Below, piece after piece: positions 1-8,968 of a stretch of DNA of 64,000 bases (the first letter of the stretch is position 1; the number at the start of each line of letters is the position of its first letter). The notes beneath the pieces were generated by a model. It was not told where the DNA came from. It worked only from the letters and a program-made list of their open reading frames with translations, and made no database searches. The translations under genes were made by a program, and so were the position numbers. Origin of the DNA: an uncultured Bacteroidia bacterium. Lineage in GTDB: Bacteria; Bacteroidota; Bacteroidia; Bacteroidales; UBA932. The stretch is from contig CADCJX010000006.1 in the NCBI GenBank assembly GCA_902801885.1, positions 1 through 64,000 of the forward strand. Direction: 5' to 3'.

Positions 1-257
1 ACCAGGTTGGGAACGGCAAACGCAGTCTCATTGTCGACGCCGCTTCTATAGTCTGCCCAGTCGCTAAGGACATTGCCTGCGGAATGCAGGAGGACGACGC
101 CCAGCAAGGAAAGCAGCAGGATTGCCCAAGGCTTAAATCCACCGGGTAACATCCCCATGCTGAAAAGGTAGGCGAAAGTGGCGACGACAGGCATTGTCGA
201 AACGGGGAAGGACCAGTACCTGGTCACGACGAACCATTCTTTCAGGCTATGCTTCAT
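1..257 (-). CDS. UbiA-family prenyltransferase, MenA-like (partial, N-terminal end)
   Basis: The minus strand is open from an ATG at 257 to the window edge, giving the first 85 residues. They show a cytosolic start, a hydrophobic segment at about residues 19-35, a second at about 43-60, and the motif NVLSDWADYRSGVD at about 62-75. That motif matches the first Asp-rich, Mg-prenyl-diphosphate-binding site of UbiA-type membrane prenyltransferases (N-x3-D-x2-D here). The 'RYWSFPVSTMPV' start is also typical of the family. MenA (1,4-dihydroxy-2-naphthoate prenyltransferase, menaquinone synthesis) is the most likely member in Bacteroidales, but the second Asp motif lies outside the window, so another UbiA enzyme is possible. 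It follows the lipoprotein gene at 275-712 by 17 bases and may be co-transcribed with it. Confidence 0.72.
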   Translation of the reverse strand, partial: MKHSLKEWFVVTRYWSFPVSTMPVVATFAYLFSMGMLPGGFKPWAILLLSLLGVVLLHSAGNVLSDWADYRSGVDNETAFAVPNL

Positions 258-274
258 ACATTTGGATTTATCAG

Positions 275-712
275 CTATTTATACCTACGGAATGAATAGG
301 TGGTCGTGAATCCCATGGATTCTTTCTGGATGACCAGTTTCCTGCGAGTCATTTCAAGAACTTGATAAGTCCCTGACAAGCGCATTTCGTAGCGGAGACC
401 CTGCGTGAGCCAGAGCGTCTTGGTGAAACTGATCTGCCTCCTGGATGCACTGTAAGAAAACTGGGAACCGTCAACATCCACATCCTTGAGGTCAAATTGC
501 GTAAAACTGCCTTTCTTGGCAAGGGCGATGCGTGGTTCACTCAAGGAAAGGTAGAAATGAACACCGGAATAATCGACTTGATTCTTGGACTCCAGAGCCC
601 ATACGCCGTAAATGGCGCCCGTGTAATCTCCGGTATGGCGAACATTAGAGACCCCGCAGGATGTAAAGATGGTCATGCAGGCGATAACAACTGCGAATAC
701 TAACTTTTTCAT
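275..712 (-). CDS. small lipoprotein, lipocalin-like, function unknown
   Basis: This is a 145-residue protein. I chose the ATG at 712 because it starts a clean lipoprotein signal (MKKL, hydrophobic core, IFTSC, lipidated Cys19). An upstream in-frame ATG at 763 would add 17 polar residues in front of the signal. The mature part has a 'GAIYGVWAL' stretch near the start and alternating hydrophobic strands, which resembles the GxW start of the small lipocalin-like lipoproteins common in Bacteroidetes; this is a weak fold-level guess. It probably sits in the cell envelope. It lies 66 bases after the GH89 gene and 17 bases before the UbiA-like gene on the same strand. No catalytic motif is visible. 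Confidence 0.6.
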   Translation of the reverse strand: MKKLVFAVVIACMTIFTSCGVSNVRHTGDYTGAIYGVWALESKNQVDYSGVHFYLSLSEPRIALAKKGSFTQFDLKDVDVDGSQFSYSASRRQISFTKTLWLTQGLRYEMRLSGTYQVLEMTRRKLVIQKESMGFTTTYSFRRYK

Positions 713-778
713 ATTGGGTTGTAACTTCTTTGCACGAAATTGCCAATGTGAAGATAGCAACATTCTGCCAAATCTCCA

Positions 779-2929
779 TCATTGAACGCTGGATTCCGTT
801 ATTCCAGCCCAGCGGCACTCAAAGTCCCAGATAGCTTCATCTAAGGCCATGCCTCGCAGGCAGGCTTCCTGCTCCGGGGTGCGTTTTCTCGGGGAGCGCA
901 TGTTTATGAAAGGTTCTCCTGCATCGAAGGCGTCCAGCACCGCGTTGAAGAACATCTCCCAACGTGGCTTGTAGAATGTCTCCACCAGGCCGTCCCAGTC
1001 CCGGTTGGCATAGTCTGAAAGGTAATAGGAGTCTCCCCAGACTGTAATGATGGTGCGGGCGTTCCGTTCGAAATATTCTTTTTCCTCAGGTGTCATGCCC
1101 CAAGTGCGGGCAGCTGAAATCCATTTTTCCAAAGAGAACTCCGGTCTAGTCTTGAGCACGGCCACAAGTGAGTCACAGATGGAAAGGAATTCATCCCTGG
1201 CGGCCGTCATACCCTCCCTGTCGCCGGCGTAATAGGCGGCGGTGAAGCGGTCACGCACGGGCTGGGCCCTGTCCACCAGCACCTGCCGACGGACGTTTGC
1301 AAGATCGAAACGGAAAGCATCAGAAGTCCCCTCTACCGTCTCCAGCATGGCCAGAGCGTCTTCCAGGTCAGTCGGATCATAGGCCCGCTTGATTTCCGTG
1401 GTCCAGTTCCAGATGCCCTCCAGGTTGGGATGAGCACAGACAATGTCTGAGGAGGAGGTGCTGGTGTGGGTGATGCTCACCTGGTTCACGATTTTATGCC
1501 AGAAGGCCCGGTAAGTGGAGTCCGGACGGCCCAGGCGGCGGTCGGCGATATTGTCTACATAGCTCTCGACCGGACGACGATTGCTCCACGCCTGGTCCAG
1601 CACCGCTTGGTAAATGGGTTCGTTGACGCCGAAGCCTTCCAGTGTGGAGCCTATGCCCACGAACCCCGGGCCTCCTTCGGCCCTTGTGGCGGCAATCCGT
1701 TCAGCATTCAGGTGATAATCGCCCTCGATGCAGGTCATCCCACCGAAGTTGCCCAGGTAACACCAGATGAAGTTGTGTCCGTAGAACCTCTCCGTCTTGC
1801 GCCAGATCTCTACATAGTCACCTTCGTAGTCCAAAAGGATGAGCCGCCCCAGGGGCACGGATCCCAGATAGGCCTTGACGCGCTCCGGCGTCCAGCTTTT
1901 GCTCAGGAACAGCCAGCCCATCTGCAGCCAAACGGCATCTTGGTCTACTGAAGCGAGGGATTCATAGATGCCCTTGGACAGCATGGCCAGAGTGTCCGGC
2001 TCCCATGAAGGAGGCGCCACCTCGTTGAAGGAGTCCAAGCCGTAGATATGCGAAGTGCCGTACATACGGGTCTGCTCCTCCAGGAAATCCTTCTGGATGC
2101 GGCTGAACATGGGATCCATGGGACTTAGGAATGTACAACGGCGCTCCTGGGAGAAATTCCCCCAGCGGGCCACCTGGGAGGTGTCCAGTGGTTGGTCTAC
2201 CACTCCGGCGAGCTCACGCGGGATGTGGCCGGAAAAGGCCGGTAAAACCGGCTTCATGTTCAGCTCGCGTTCCCGTTTCAAAATACGTTTTTGCAGCTCT
2301 GCCTGGCCGTCTATCCAACTCTGTGGAAGCGGTCCCTGCCAGCGGTCAACATTACACATCCGCTGCCAGGGCAGATGCGCAGGCCCTGTGAAGAACGCTC
2401 GAATCTGTTCGTCAGTAAGGCAGTATTTGCGCCAGACTTTCTGCCACACGGCTTCCTCGCCTGTTATAGCCAGAGGCATGTTCACCCCGTTCAAGGCCAT
2501 CCAGTCAATGAAGCGTTCCCACTCTTCCCACTGCCACCAAGGCATGGTGTAACCCAGTGTGCAGTAGTTCAGGAAAAAGCGGATTGGAATCTCAGCCTTG
2601 CCTGTCACCGGTTCCGGCACGGGAGGCAGTACGGAAGGCAGTTCCACCGGATTGTAATGGTACCAGCTCACATCAGCTAGGCAATACTCCTGAATATAGC
2701 GGTTCAGGCCAACGGCCATGGAATTGGCGTTGTTCCCCCGGATGAGGATTTTGTTTCCTTTCTGGCGTAGCTCGTAGCAGTCTTCGGAGGCCGATACTTG
2801 CTCAAAGGCAATTCCACGGGCTTGAGGTCCCATTACGCGACGAGCCAGCGCCCCGACAGCTTTCTCATCGTCACTCTTACATGCGGAAAACGCCAGCAAA
2901 AGCAGGATAAACAGATATATCTTTTTCAT
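779..2929 (-). CDS. alpha-N-acetylglucosaminidase, GH89 (NAGLU-like) lipoprotein
   Basis: The 716-residue product matches the NAGLU/GH89 family over its length: N-terminal small domain, then a (beta/alpha)8 domain with 'WWQWEEWERFIDWMALNGVN', 'PAFSGHIPREL' and the two expected catalytic glutamates, E303 in SFNEVAPP and E437 in GFGVNEPIY, followed by the alpha-helical C-terminal domain. It hydrolyses terminal alpha-linked GlcNAc, as in mucin O-glycans or heparan-type chains. The start at 2929 gives a lipoprotein signal ending in FSAC (Cys17). The following K-S-D-D-E resembles the acidic surface-export signal of Bacteroidetes lipoproteins, so it may face outside. An ATG at 2956 would add nine residues and would lie inside the terminator of the initiator tRNA, so it is unlikely. 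Confidence 0.92.
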   Translation of the reverse strand: MKKIYLFILLLLAFSACKSDDEKAVGALARRVMGPQARGIAFEQVSASEDCYELRQKGNKILIRGNNANSMAVGLNRYIQEYCLADVSWYHYNPVELPSVLPPVPEPVTGKAEIPIRFFLNYCTLGYTMPWWQWEEWERFIDWMALNGVNMPLAITGEEAVWQKVWRKYCLTDEQIRAFFTGPAHLPWQRMCNVDRWQGPLPQSWIDGQAELQKRILKRERELNMKPVLPAFSGHIPRELAGVVDQPLDTSQVARWGNFSQERRCTFLSPMDPMFSRIQKDFLEEQTRMYGTSHIYGLDSFNEVAPPSWEPDTLAMLSKGIYESLASVDQDAVWLQMGWLFLSKSWTPERVKAYLGSVPLGRLILLDYEGDYVEIWRKTERFYGHNFIWCYLGNFGGMTCIEGDYHLNAERIAATRAEGGPGFVGIGSTLEGFGVNEPIYQAVLDQAWSNRRPVESYVDNIADRRLGRPDSTYRAFWHKIVNQVSITHTSTSSSDIVCAHPNLEGIWNWTTEIKRAYDPTDLEDALAMLETVEGTSDAFRFDLANVRRQVLVDRAQPVRDRFTAAYYAGDREGMTAARDEFLSICDSLVAVLKTRPEFSLEKWISAARTWGMTPEEKEYFERNARTIITVWGDSYYLSDYANRDWDGLVETFYKPRWEMFFNAVLDAFDAGEPFINMRSPRKRTPEQEACLRGMALDEAIWDFECRWAGITESSVQ

Positions 2930-2932
2930 ACA

Positions 2933-2940
2933 CAAAGATA
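2933..2940 (-). promoter_or_regulatory. candidate -7 box for the GH89 gene
   Basis: Read on the minus strand this is TATCTTTG, a perfect TAnnTTTG box. It ends only three bases before the chosen ATG at 2929, so the transcript would be leaderless or nearly so. I see no TTTG at the usual distance upstream, and the box abuts the T-run of the tRNA terminator, so it may be weak. Confidence 0.4.
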
Positions 2941-2977
2941 TAAAAAAACAGGACAAATCTTGCGACTTGTCCTGTTT
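2941..2977 (-). terminator. intrinsic terminator of the initiator tRNA
   Basis: On the minus strand, an 11-bp perfect stem (AAACAGGACAA paired with TTGTCCTGTTT) with a 10-base loop is followed by a T-run at 2948-2942. It begins three bases after the tRNA body. Confidence 0.85.
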
Positions 2978-2979
2978 AG

Positions 2980-3052
<73 letters not shown>

Positions 3053-3068
3053 GTGTTATTTGGGACTG

Positions 3069-3099
3069 CAAAGGTAGCAATATTTCCGAAAAATGCAAA
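3069..3099 (-). promoter_or_regulatory. promoter of the initiator tRNA gene
   Basis: On the minus strand: -33 box TTTG at 3099-3096, a 19-base spacer, and -7 box TACCTTTG at 3076-3069. This is a full match to the Bacteroides consensus. Transcription would start about 10-13 bases before the mature tRNA 5' end. Confidence 0.8.
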
Positions 3100-3109
3100 A
3101 TAAATTTGC

Positions 3110-4519
3110 CTAGGCTTTGCCGAGGAAGGCTGCTATCGCGTCAATATCACACTTCGAAAAAGCCTCCTGCTCCCCTGAAACGAGGTTCTTGACATTCACC
3201 TGACCGGCCTCGATCTCATTGCCTCCCGTGATGGAAAGAAACGGGATGCTCTTACGGTCGGCATAATCAAATTGTTTCTTGAGCTTCATGGAATCAGGAT
3301 AGACTTCGACTGCCACTCCCCTCTCGCGGAGAGCCTTGGCGACCGGAAGGATGTAGCGCATCTCTTCCGAGCCCATATTCGCGAAAAGGATGGTCGTACT
3401 GGACTTCAGGTCCTTGGGGAACTTGTCCAGGCCTTTAAGCACGTCGTAGATGCGGTCGGCACCGAAACTGATTCCGACTCCAGACATGTCGGGAAGGCCG
3501 AATATTCCGGTAAGATTGTCGTAACGTCCTCCTCCACAAATACTTCCTATAGCGAAATCCAAAGCTTTTACCTCGAAGATCGCTCCGGTGTAGTAGTTGA
3601 GGCCGCGGGCCAGGGAGAGGTCGATCTCAACAGGACTGGAGACACCGGCGGCTTCTATAAGGCCGAAGAGTTCTTCGAGCTCGTCGAGACCCTTAAGACC
3701 GGTCTCAGAGACAAGGCCGGAAGCGGATCCGCCGTTCATCAGGGAACGCATCGCCGCTATCTTCTCAGAGGTGGTTCCTGAGAGCTTAAGGATCTGCTCG
3801 ATCACGGCAATCGCGCCGTCTGTCAAGCCCTTAGCCCTCATCTCTTCCTCAACTGCATCGAGACCTATCTTGTCCAGTTTGTCGATCGCAACGGTGATGT
3901 CCACCACCTTATCGGGGAAGCCGCAGATCTCAGCGAATCCCGTCAGGACCTTGCGGTTGTTGATCTTGACAAGGACCCTCACGTCGAGCAGGCCGAAGAC
4001 CCTGTCCACGATCTGGACAAGTTCGAGCTCGTTGACCTGGGAGCGGGAACCGATCACGTCCACGTCGCACTGGTAAAACTCACGGTAGCGGCCTTTCTGG
4101 GGACGGTCAGCCCTCCAGACAGGCTGGATCTGGAACCTCTTGAACGGGAACGAAATCTCGTTCTGGTGCTGGACGACGTAGCGGGCGAAAGGCACGGTAA
4201 GGTCATACCTCAATCCTTTCTCGCAGACTTCCTTGGAGAGAGCGACTGAATTGACTGCACCCTCGGAGTCCCTGTAAGACTCGAAGTCCACCTTGCCGAA
4301 GGCATCCCCGGAATTCAGGATCCTGAAAAGGAGCTTGTCCCCTTCTTCGCCGTACTTGCCGAGCAGGGTGGACAGGTTCTCCATGGCAGGAGTGTCGATC
4401 TGGGAATATCCGAACGTACGGAATACGCTCTTGATGGTGTCGAAAATATAATTCCTTTCGGCCATTTCCTGCTGGCCGAAATCACGGGTTCCTTTGGGGA
4501 TCGAAGGTTTCTGGGACAT
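3110..4519 (-). CDS. hisS: histidyl-tRNA synthetase
   Basis: The 469-residue class II synthetase charges tRNA-His in the cytoplasm. Visible landmarks are the N-terminal 'PKGTRDF', class II motif 2 around '[21 protein letters not shown]', the His-binding 'ARGLNYYTG', the glycine-rich 'GGGRYDNL', motif 3 '[13 protein letters not shown]', and a C-terminal anticodon-binding domain from about residue 375. The length fits the Bacteroidetes form. The ATG at 4519 gives the expected '[14 protein letters not shown]' start. It is divergent from sppA; a -7-like box lies 30 bases upstream. Its stop is 57 bases before the initiator tRNA, which has its own promoter. Confidence 0.97.
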   Translation of the reverse strand: MSQKPSIPKGTRDFGQQEMAERNYIFDTIKSVFRTFGYSQIDTPAMENLSTLLGKYGEEGDKLLFRILNSGDAFGKVDFESYRDSEGAVNSVALSKEVCEKGLRYDLTVPFARYVVQHQNEISFPFKRFQIQPVWRADRPQKGRYREFYQCDVDVIGSRSQVNELELVQIVDRVFGLLDVRVLVKINNRKVLTGFAEICGFPDKVVDITVAIDKLDKIGLDAVEEEMRAKGLTDGAIAVIEQILKLSGTTSEKIAAMRSLMNGGSASGLVSETGLKGLDELEELFGLIEAAGVSSPVEIDLSLARGLNYYTGAIFEVKALDFAIGSICGGGRYDNLTGIFGLPDMSGVGISFGADRIYDVLKGLDKFPKDLKSSTTILFANMGSEEMRYILPVAKALRERGVAVEVYPDSMKLKKQFDYADRKSIPFLSITGGNEIEAGQVNVKNLVSGEQEAFSKCDIDAIAAFLGKA

Positions 4520-4548
4520 ATTGCCTTTTTATAAATCTGAACAGAATG

Positions 4549-4556
4549 CAAATATA
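4549..4556 (-). promoter_or_regulatory. candidate -7 box for hisS
   Basis: Minus-strand TATATTTG (TAnnTTTG). No clear TTTG is seen about 20 bases upstream. It faces away from the sppA box at 4581-4588. Confidence 0.45.
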
Positions 4557-4580
4557 CAACAGTTTTTCTGGTAAAATACT

Positions 4581-4588
4581 TAAATTTG
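4581..4588 (+). promoter_or_regulatory. candidate -7 box for sppA
   Basis: TAAATTTG, a perfect TAnnTTTG box 41 bases before the sppA ATG. The -33 box is not obvious. Confidence 0.45.
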
Positions 4589-4629
4589 TGACTGTTTAAC
4601 GACTAACATGACGACAAACAACTGGAAAT

Positions 4630-6465
4630 ATGAACACTAAAGAATTCGTCAAATGGGTACTGGCCGTGCTGTGCGGCCTGTTCGTATGGGGCATCGTAAA
4701 GGCGATCTTCTTCTTGATGATGATCGGCTCCTTTGCCACTTCAGCCTCATCAGTCAGCAGTTCTGCGCCCGTCCTTCCCAAGGAGGGAGTCCTCGTGATG
4801 GACATGGCCAACCTGGTGATCGCAGAGCAGAGTTCCGAAAGCATGCCTTCACTCTCCCTTACTTCACTTAGTTCCCTGGGTAGCACCATGACTCAGACGA
4901 TCGGCATCTATGATGCTGTCAGGGCCATCCACAAGGCCGCAGAAGATCCTGGAGTCAAGCTCATTCTCCTCAAGACCGACAATGTCGCAACAGACATTGC
5001 AAACCTCAGCGAGATCCGCCGCACCCTCACAGACTTCCGCAAGAGCGGAAAGGCTGTGGTCGCTTATGGCGAGGCCTTCACATCTGGAAGCTACTATATA
5101 GCATCAGTGGCCGACAAGATTTACACTACCAGCCACCACGGCGGTAATACCTTCATGCTCGGACTCAGCGGGAGGATGATATTCCTGAAGGACCTGCTGG
5201 ACAAACTCGGAGTCAATTACCAGCTTATCCGCCACGGCAAGTACAAGAGTGCAGGAGAAATGTACATAAAGAATGCTGCCAGCCCTGAGAATATGGAGCA
5301 GAACCAGGTCATGATCGACTCCATGTGGGAGACCATCGCCAAGGAGACTGCCGAAGCCAGGGGAATCAGCACCGACTCACTCAACTTCTTCATAGACAAT
5401 CTGTCGATCTCCTTCCCTGAAGACATGGTAAAACACAATCTGGCGGACGGAATCCTCTCCGTAGAGGAATACAAGGACAAGATGGCTTCCCTCGCCGGAA
5501 AGGACAAGTACAAGGATGTCAAGTTCTTCGGGCTCAAGGAATATGCCGACGCAAAGGTCAAGCCCAACACCAGCGCGAAGAAGAGGATCGCCGTGATCTA
5601 CGCCAATGGAAACATCGTTGAAGAGGATGATCCTTCCAACATCTCCGGAGACCGTTTCGCTTCCATCATATCCAAGGTACGCGCCGACTCCACAATAAAG
5701 GCCGTCGTCCTGAGGGTCAACTCTCCTGGAGGCACCGTCCTTGCTGCCAGCAAGATCAAGGAAGAAATCGACCTCACCCGCAAGGTTAAGCCAGTCGTAG
5801 CATCTTACGGAGGCTACGCAGCTTCCGGAGGTTATTGGATCTCCAACAGCTGCGACCACATTTTCTCTGACGCCACCACCCTCACCGGTTCGATCGGATG
5901 CTTCTCCGCCATCCCCGAATTCGGGAAGACCGTCAAGGACATCGCCCATGTCAATGTCACCCCCGTCAATTCGCACAAGCATTCAGACATGCTATCCCTG
6001 ATGCGTCCCTTTGACGCGGAAGAGACCGCCTGGATGCAGGAATATGTTGACGACATCTACACCAACTTCGTCAACATCGTTGCAGAAGGCCGTGACATGA
6101 CTTACGAGGCAGTCGACGAGATCGCCCAGGGCCGTGTCTGGACAGGTGCCGACGCCCTCAAGATCGGTCTTGTGGACGAACTCGGAACCCTCGAAGATGC
6201 AATTTCCTACGCAGCTTCCATGGGTGGCAACCCTGATGTTTCAGCTTGGAATGTGGAAGGTTATCCGAAACCTCTCACCATAGTCGAGCAGATACTCAAC
6301 CAGCTCGGTGGCAAGAACAGCACAGAAGAGGCTGTCGCCAACGTACTCGAAGGTACTCCTTTCGAGGGAATTGCAAAATCATTGCTGAGTTGGCAGAAGA
6401 CTTGGACAAAGGGGAACGGACAGCTCGTATTTGCAAGGCTGCCGTACGAGATTGAGATCAGATAA
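4630..6465 (+). CDS. sppA: signal peptide peptidase SppA (67K type, peptidase S49)
   Basis: This 611-residue membrane protease cleaves remnant signal peptides in the membrane. It has one N-terminal membrane segment (about residues 8-32) and two tandem S49 domains, as in the long E. coli-type SppA. The Ser-Lys dyad is present: Lys206 in GKYKSAGE (N-terminal domain) and Ser399 in YAASGGYWIS (C-terminal domain), matching the K209/S409 pair of E. coli. The start is the first ATG after the divergent promoter region. The 3' end overlaps the convergent tilS gene by eight bases. Confidence 0.95.
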   Translation: MNTKEFVKWVLAVLCGLFVWGIVKAIFFLMMIGSFATSASSVSSSAPVLPKEGVLVMDMANLVIAEQSSESMPSLSLTSLSSLGSTMTQTIGIYDAVRAIHKAAEDPGVKLILLKTDNVATDIANLSEIRRTLTDFRKSGKAVVAYGEAFTSGSYYIASVADKIYTTSHHGGNTFMLGLSGRMIFLKDLLDKLGVNYQLIRHGKYKSAGEMYIKNAASPENMEQNQVMIDSMWETIAKETAEARGISTDSLNFFIDNLSISFPEDMVKHNLADGILSVEEYKDKMASLAGKDKYKDVKFFGLKEYADAKVKPNTSAKKRIAVIYANGNIVEEDDPSNISGDRFASIISKVRADSTIKAVVLRVNSPGGTVLAASKIKEEIDLTRKVKPVVASYGGYAASGGYWISNSCDHIFSDATTLTGSIGCFSAIPEFGKTVKDIAHVNVTPVNSHKHSDMLSLMRPFDAEETAWMQEYVDDIYTNFVNIVAEGRDMTYEAVDEIAQGRVWTGADALKIGLVDELGTLEDAISYAASMGGNPDVSAWNVEGYPKPLTIVEQILNQLGGKNSTEEAVANVLEGTPFEGIAKSLLSWQKTWTKGNGQLVFARLPYEIEIR

Positions 6466-7828
6466 GTCGGATCCTTATCGCCGGCACAGTAGCCTGATAT
6501 TGTACCTGAAGGGCGACAGACTCGTCGACACGATACCCTATCAAGGCAAGGACATGGGAGCCTTCGTCAGCGATGACGAGGGCTCTTTCTTTTTGACCGG
6601 CTGACAGCTTCAGGTCGACGAACATGTCGCTGAGCTTCTTGCGGCGGCCGTTCATGCCGAGTGGACGCATCCAGTCACCGGACTGCCAGCGGCGGACGGT
6701 GAAGGGGAAACGCAGATTGACAACGGTCGTACCCACCGGCTGCTTCGGATCTACGATTTCAACTTGATCCACGGTGAACCTGATTCCTTCCAATGAATAC
6801 TCTCCTGCACCCTGCACTTCGCATCCTGACCGGGTAAATGGTCGGCGAGGGTAATGCCGATCTTCGATAGGAAGGACCTCGATTGCATCGCGGGAGGTGA
6901 GGGCCACATATTCATTGGAGAAGAAGCGGCGGCCGCTGAAAGTAGAGCCGGAATCAATGAGCCTTATTAGGTCTTCAAGGACGGATTCGTTGAAGCCATA
7001 AGGTTCAAGAAGCCGGTAGAGAAGATATTCCCAATGTGGCGTCTCGGAGAGCTTGAGAGGATCGATTACCAGGCCGGATCGTTCCCTCCTGGCCACCTTT
7101 GGTGCGTGAACGGCAACGAAATCGTCGGTTATCGTTCCCGCTTGGTCGAAACGGGAAATGTCGGCGGTTATCGTCTCCAGAAAGGATGGATTGATCTTCT
7201 CGAACAGGGGGAACACCTCATTCCTTATCAGGTTTCGCTTATAAACCGTGTCTGAATTGCTGCTGTCCTCCCTCCAGGACAATCCATGGCTGGTTGCATA
7301 TTCAAGGATGACCCTCCTCGGGAAAGAAAGCATCGGGCGAAGCAGCAGAGCGGTGTCGGAGCCGTTGATGTACGAGGACTCCTTCATTCCGCGGATCCCT
7401 TTCAGCCCGGTACCACGAAGAAGATTCAGGAATAAGGTCTCGGCATTGTCGTTGGCATTGTGGGCAACGGCGACTGCTTTGAATCCTTCCCCGGTACAAA
7501 GCGAGGCGAACCAGCCGTAGCGAAACTCACGTGCAGCCATCTCAATGCTTACTCCATGGGTTTCAGCATATTCCTTGGTGTCGAAATCAATTTTCCGGAA
7601 TGGCATCCCATGAGCGGAAGCCCACTCCCTTACAAAGGCTTCGTCGCCATCGCTCTCTTTTCCTCGAAGGTGGAAATTGCAATGCGCAACTTCGAAAGTG
7701 CAGGCAGAGGAAGAGTTCACGGCCAGGTCGGCCATGACAATGGAATCGATCCCGCCGCTTACAGCCAGCAGGACCGCTCCGCCACCGGGAAGCAGTCCGT
7801 CAAGACAAGAGTCGAAACGGGCCTGCAT
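6458..7828 (-). CDS. tilS: tRNA(Ile)-lysidine synthetase
   Basis: The 456-residue enzyme converts C34 of tRNA-Ile(CAU) to lysidine using ATP and lysine, so that it reads AUA. The N-type ATP pyrophosphatase P-loop SGGIDS is at residues 24-29, followed by 'NANDNAETLFLNLLRGTGLKG'-type family motifs around residue 130, and a C-terminal TilS substrate-binding domain ending near 'WMRPLGMNGRRKKLSDMF'. The length is usual for the full-length form. It lies 12 bases after the DUF3078 gene on the same strand and overlaps the 3' end of sppA. proS, the DUF3078 gene and tilS probably form one transcript. Confidence 0.95.
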   Translation of the reverse strand: MQARFDSCLDGLLPGGGAVLLAVSGGIDSIVMADLAVNSSSACTFEVAHCNFHLRGKESDGDEAFVREWASAHGMPFRKIDFDTKEYAETHGVSIEMAAREFRYGWFASLCTGEGFKAVAVAHNANDNAETLFLNLLRGTGLKGIRGMKESSYINGSDTALLLRPMLSFPRRVILEYATSHGLSWREDSSNSDTVYKRNLIRNEVFPLFEKINPSFLETITADISRFDQAGTITDDFVAVHAPKVARRERSGLVIDPLKLSETPHWEYLLYRLLEPYGFNESVLEDLIRLIDSGSTFSGRRFFSNEYVALTSRDAIEVLPIEDRHYPRRPFTRSGCEVQGAGEYSLEGIRFTVDQVEIVDPKQPVGTTVVNLRFPFTVRRWQSGDWMRPLGMNGRRKKLSDMFVDLKLSAGQKERALVIADEGSHVLALIGYRVDESVALQVQYQATVPAIRIRLI

Positions 7829-7840
7829 GATCCGGGAAAC

Positions 7841-8941
7841 TTATTTCTTGTTCGAGAAGGTGTAGGTGAATCCGAAGTTGAGATACTCCTTCAGCTGGAC
7901 CGCCTTATGCCCGTTGGGGAAATCATCATCCAGAATGAGCACGGTGTCATCGTAGATCAGGTTGGTGATGATGTTGAGGGAGAAGAACTTGTTGAGTTTC
8001 CAGAGGAAGGTGTTGTCCCAGTTGACCCTGAAGTTCTGGGGATTATGAAGGTAATTCGAGAACAGGATCAACTTGCTTGCTATGTCGAAGTTGTTGTTGA
8101 TCTTGAACTTGACATCAGCTGTCATCTGGGCTCCAAGGGAGAAACGTGCGGGCTTGTAATACTTTCCGGTGATGAAGTACTTGCCGGCCTCATCCTTTTC
8201 ATCCGGATAGAGGGCGGTGTCTTCGAACTTTTCCTTCCTGGCCATACCATAGTTCTTCCTAAGCCTCTCGTTATTCACGACCTTGACGCTTCCGGTCAAG
8301 GGCGAAAGGTTCACCGTCAACCACTTGTTAGGAATCCAGTCAATACCGATACCGATAGTCACGTCTGCAGGAGAAAGCAGGTCGGACCTTAGGATCCTGG
8401 CATCCTTCCACTGCTTGGCGGTAGGTTCTTCTCCCTCTTCTACGGAAGGGGTCGCATATGTCCAACCGCTGGTAAGCTGGCTCAGATAGGTGAACTTGGC
8501 AGTGTAGCTGAGGGTGTTGGTGGCCTTATAGCCCCAGGTGCTTTCCAGCCACATACGGTCGGCGTTGTTCTGGATGATGGGTTTATCCTGGGAATAGATG
8601 AAGCCGTAGTTGACCTGCATCCCGTTGTTCCAGTACATCTTGTCCTTGGCCCACTTTGCCTCCCCCTTGATGAGGGTACTCAGGCTGTAGTTGTTGAAAC
8701 CTCCGGCCGCCCAGCTCGTAAAGCTGTTCTGGATGAAGTTCAGGGTGGTCGTAAGGTTGTTGGTCCAGTAGACCGGCTTGGGAGGAGCGACTACGGTCTC
8801 AGGAGTCTCGGCGAGCATCTTGGCAGCCTCGGCAGCAGCAGCCTGGGCATCTTTCTTGGTCTTGTCGTCCTGGGCGAAAGAAGTGCTGCAGACGAGGATG
8901 AAAGCAAGAGCCGTCAGTGAATAACTCAAAATCCGTTTCAT
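7841..8941 (-). CDS. DUF3078 family protein, probable outer-membrane beta-barrel
   Basis: A 366-residue exported protein. Residues 1-23 form a Sec signal peptide ending in SFAQ, followed by an Ala/Lys-rich linker (about 24-55) and then many alternating aromatic strands ('WTNNLTTTLNFIQNSF', 'SWAAGGFNNYSLS'), ending in 'YLNFGFTYTFSNKK'. This is the typical layout of the Bacteroidetes DUF3078 family, whose biochemical role I do not know. The C-terminal 'FGFTYTF' resembles a final beta-barrel strand. It lies between proS (27-base gap) and tilS (12-base gap) on the same strand. Confidence 0.85.
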   Translation of the reverse strand: MKRILSYSLTALAFILVCSTSFAQDDKTKKDAQAAAAEAAKMLAETPETVVAPPKPVYWTNNLTTTLNFIQNSFTSWAAGGFNNYSLSTLIKGEAKWAKDKMYWNNGMQVNYGFIYSQDKPIIQNNADRMWLESTWGYKATNTLSYTAKFTYLSQLTSGWTYATPSVEEGEEPTAKQWKDARILRSDLLSPADVTIGIGIDWIPNKWLTVNLSPLTGSVKVVNNERLRKNYGMARKEKFEDTALYPDEKDEAGKYFITGKYYKPARFSLGAQMTADVKFKINNNFDIASKLILFSNYLHNPQNFRVNWDNTFLWKLNKFFSLNIITNLIYDDTVLILDDDFPNGHKAVQLKEYLNFGFTYTFSNKK

Positions 8942-8968
8942 GAAGTTCTTTTAATAGTTGTTGCAATA

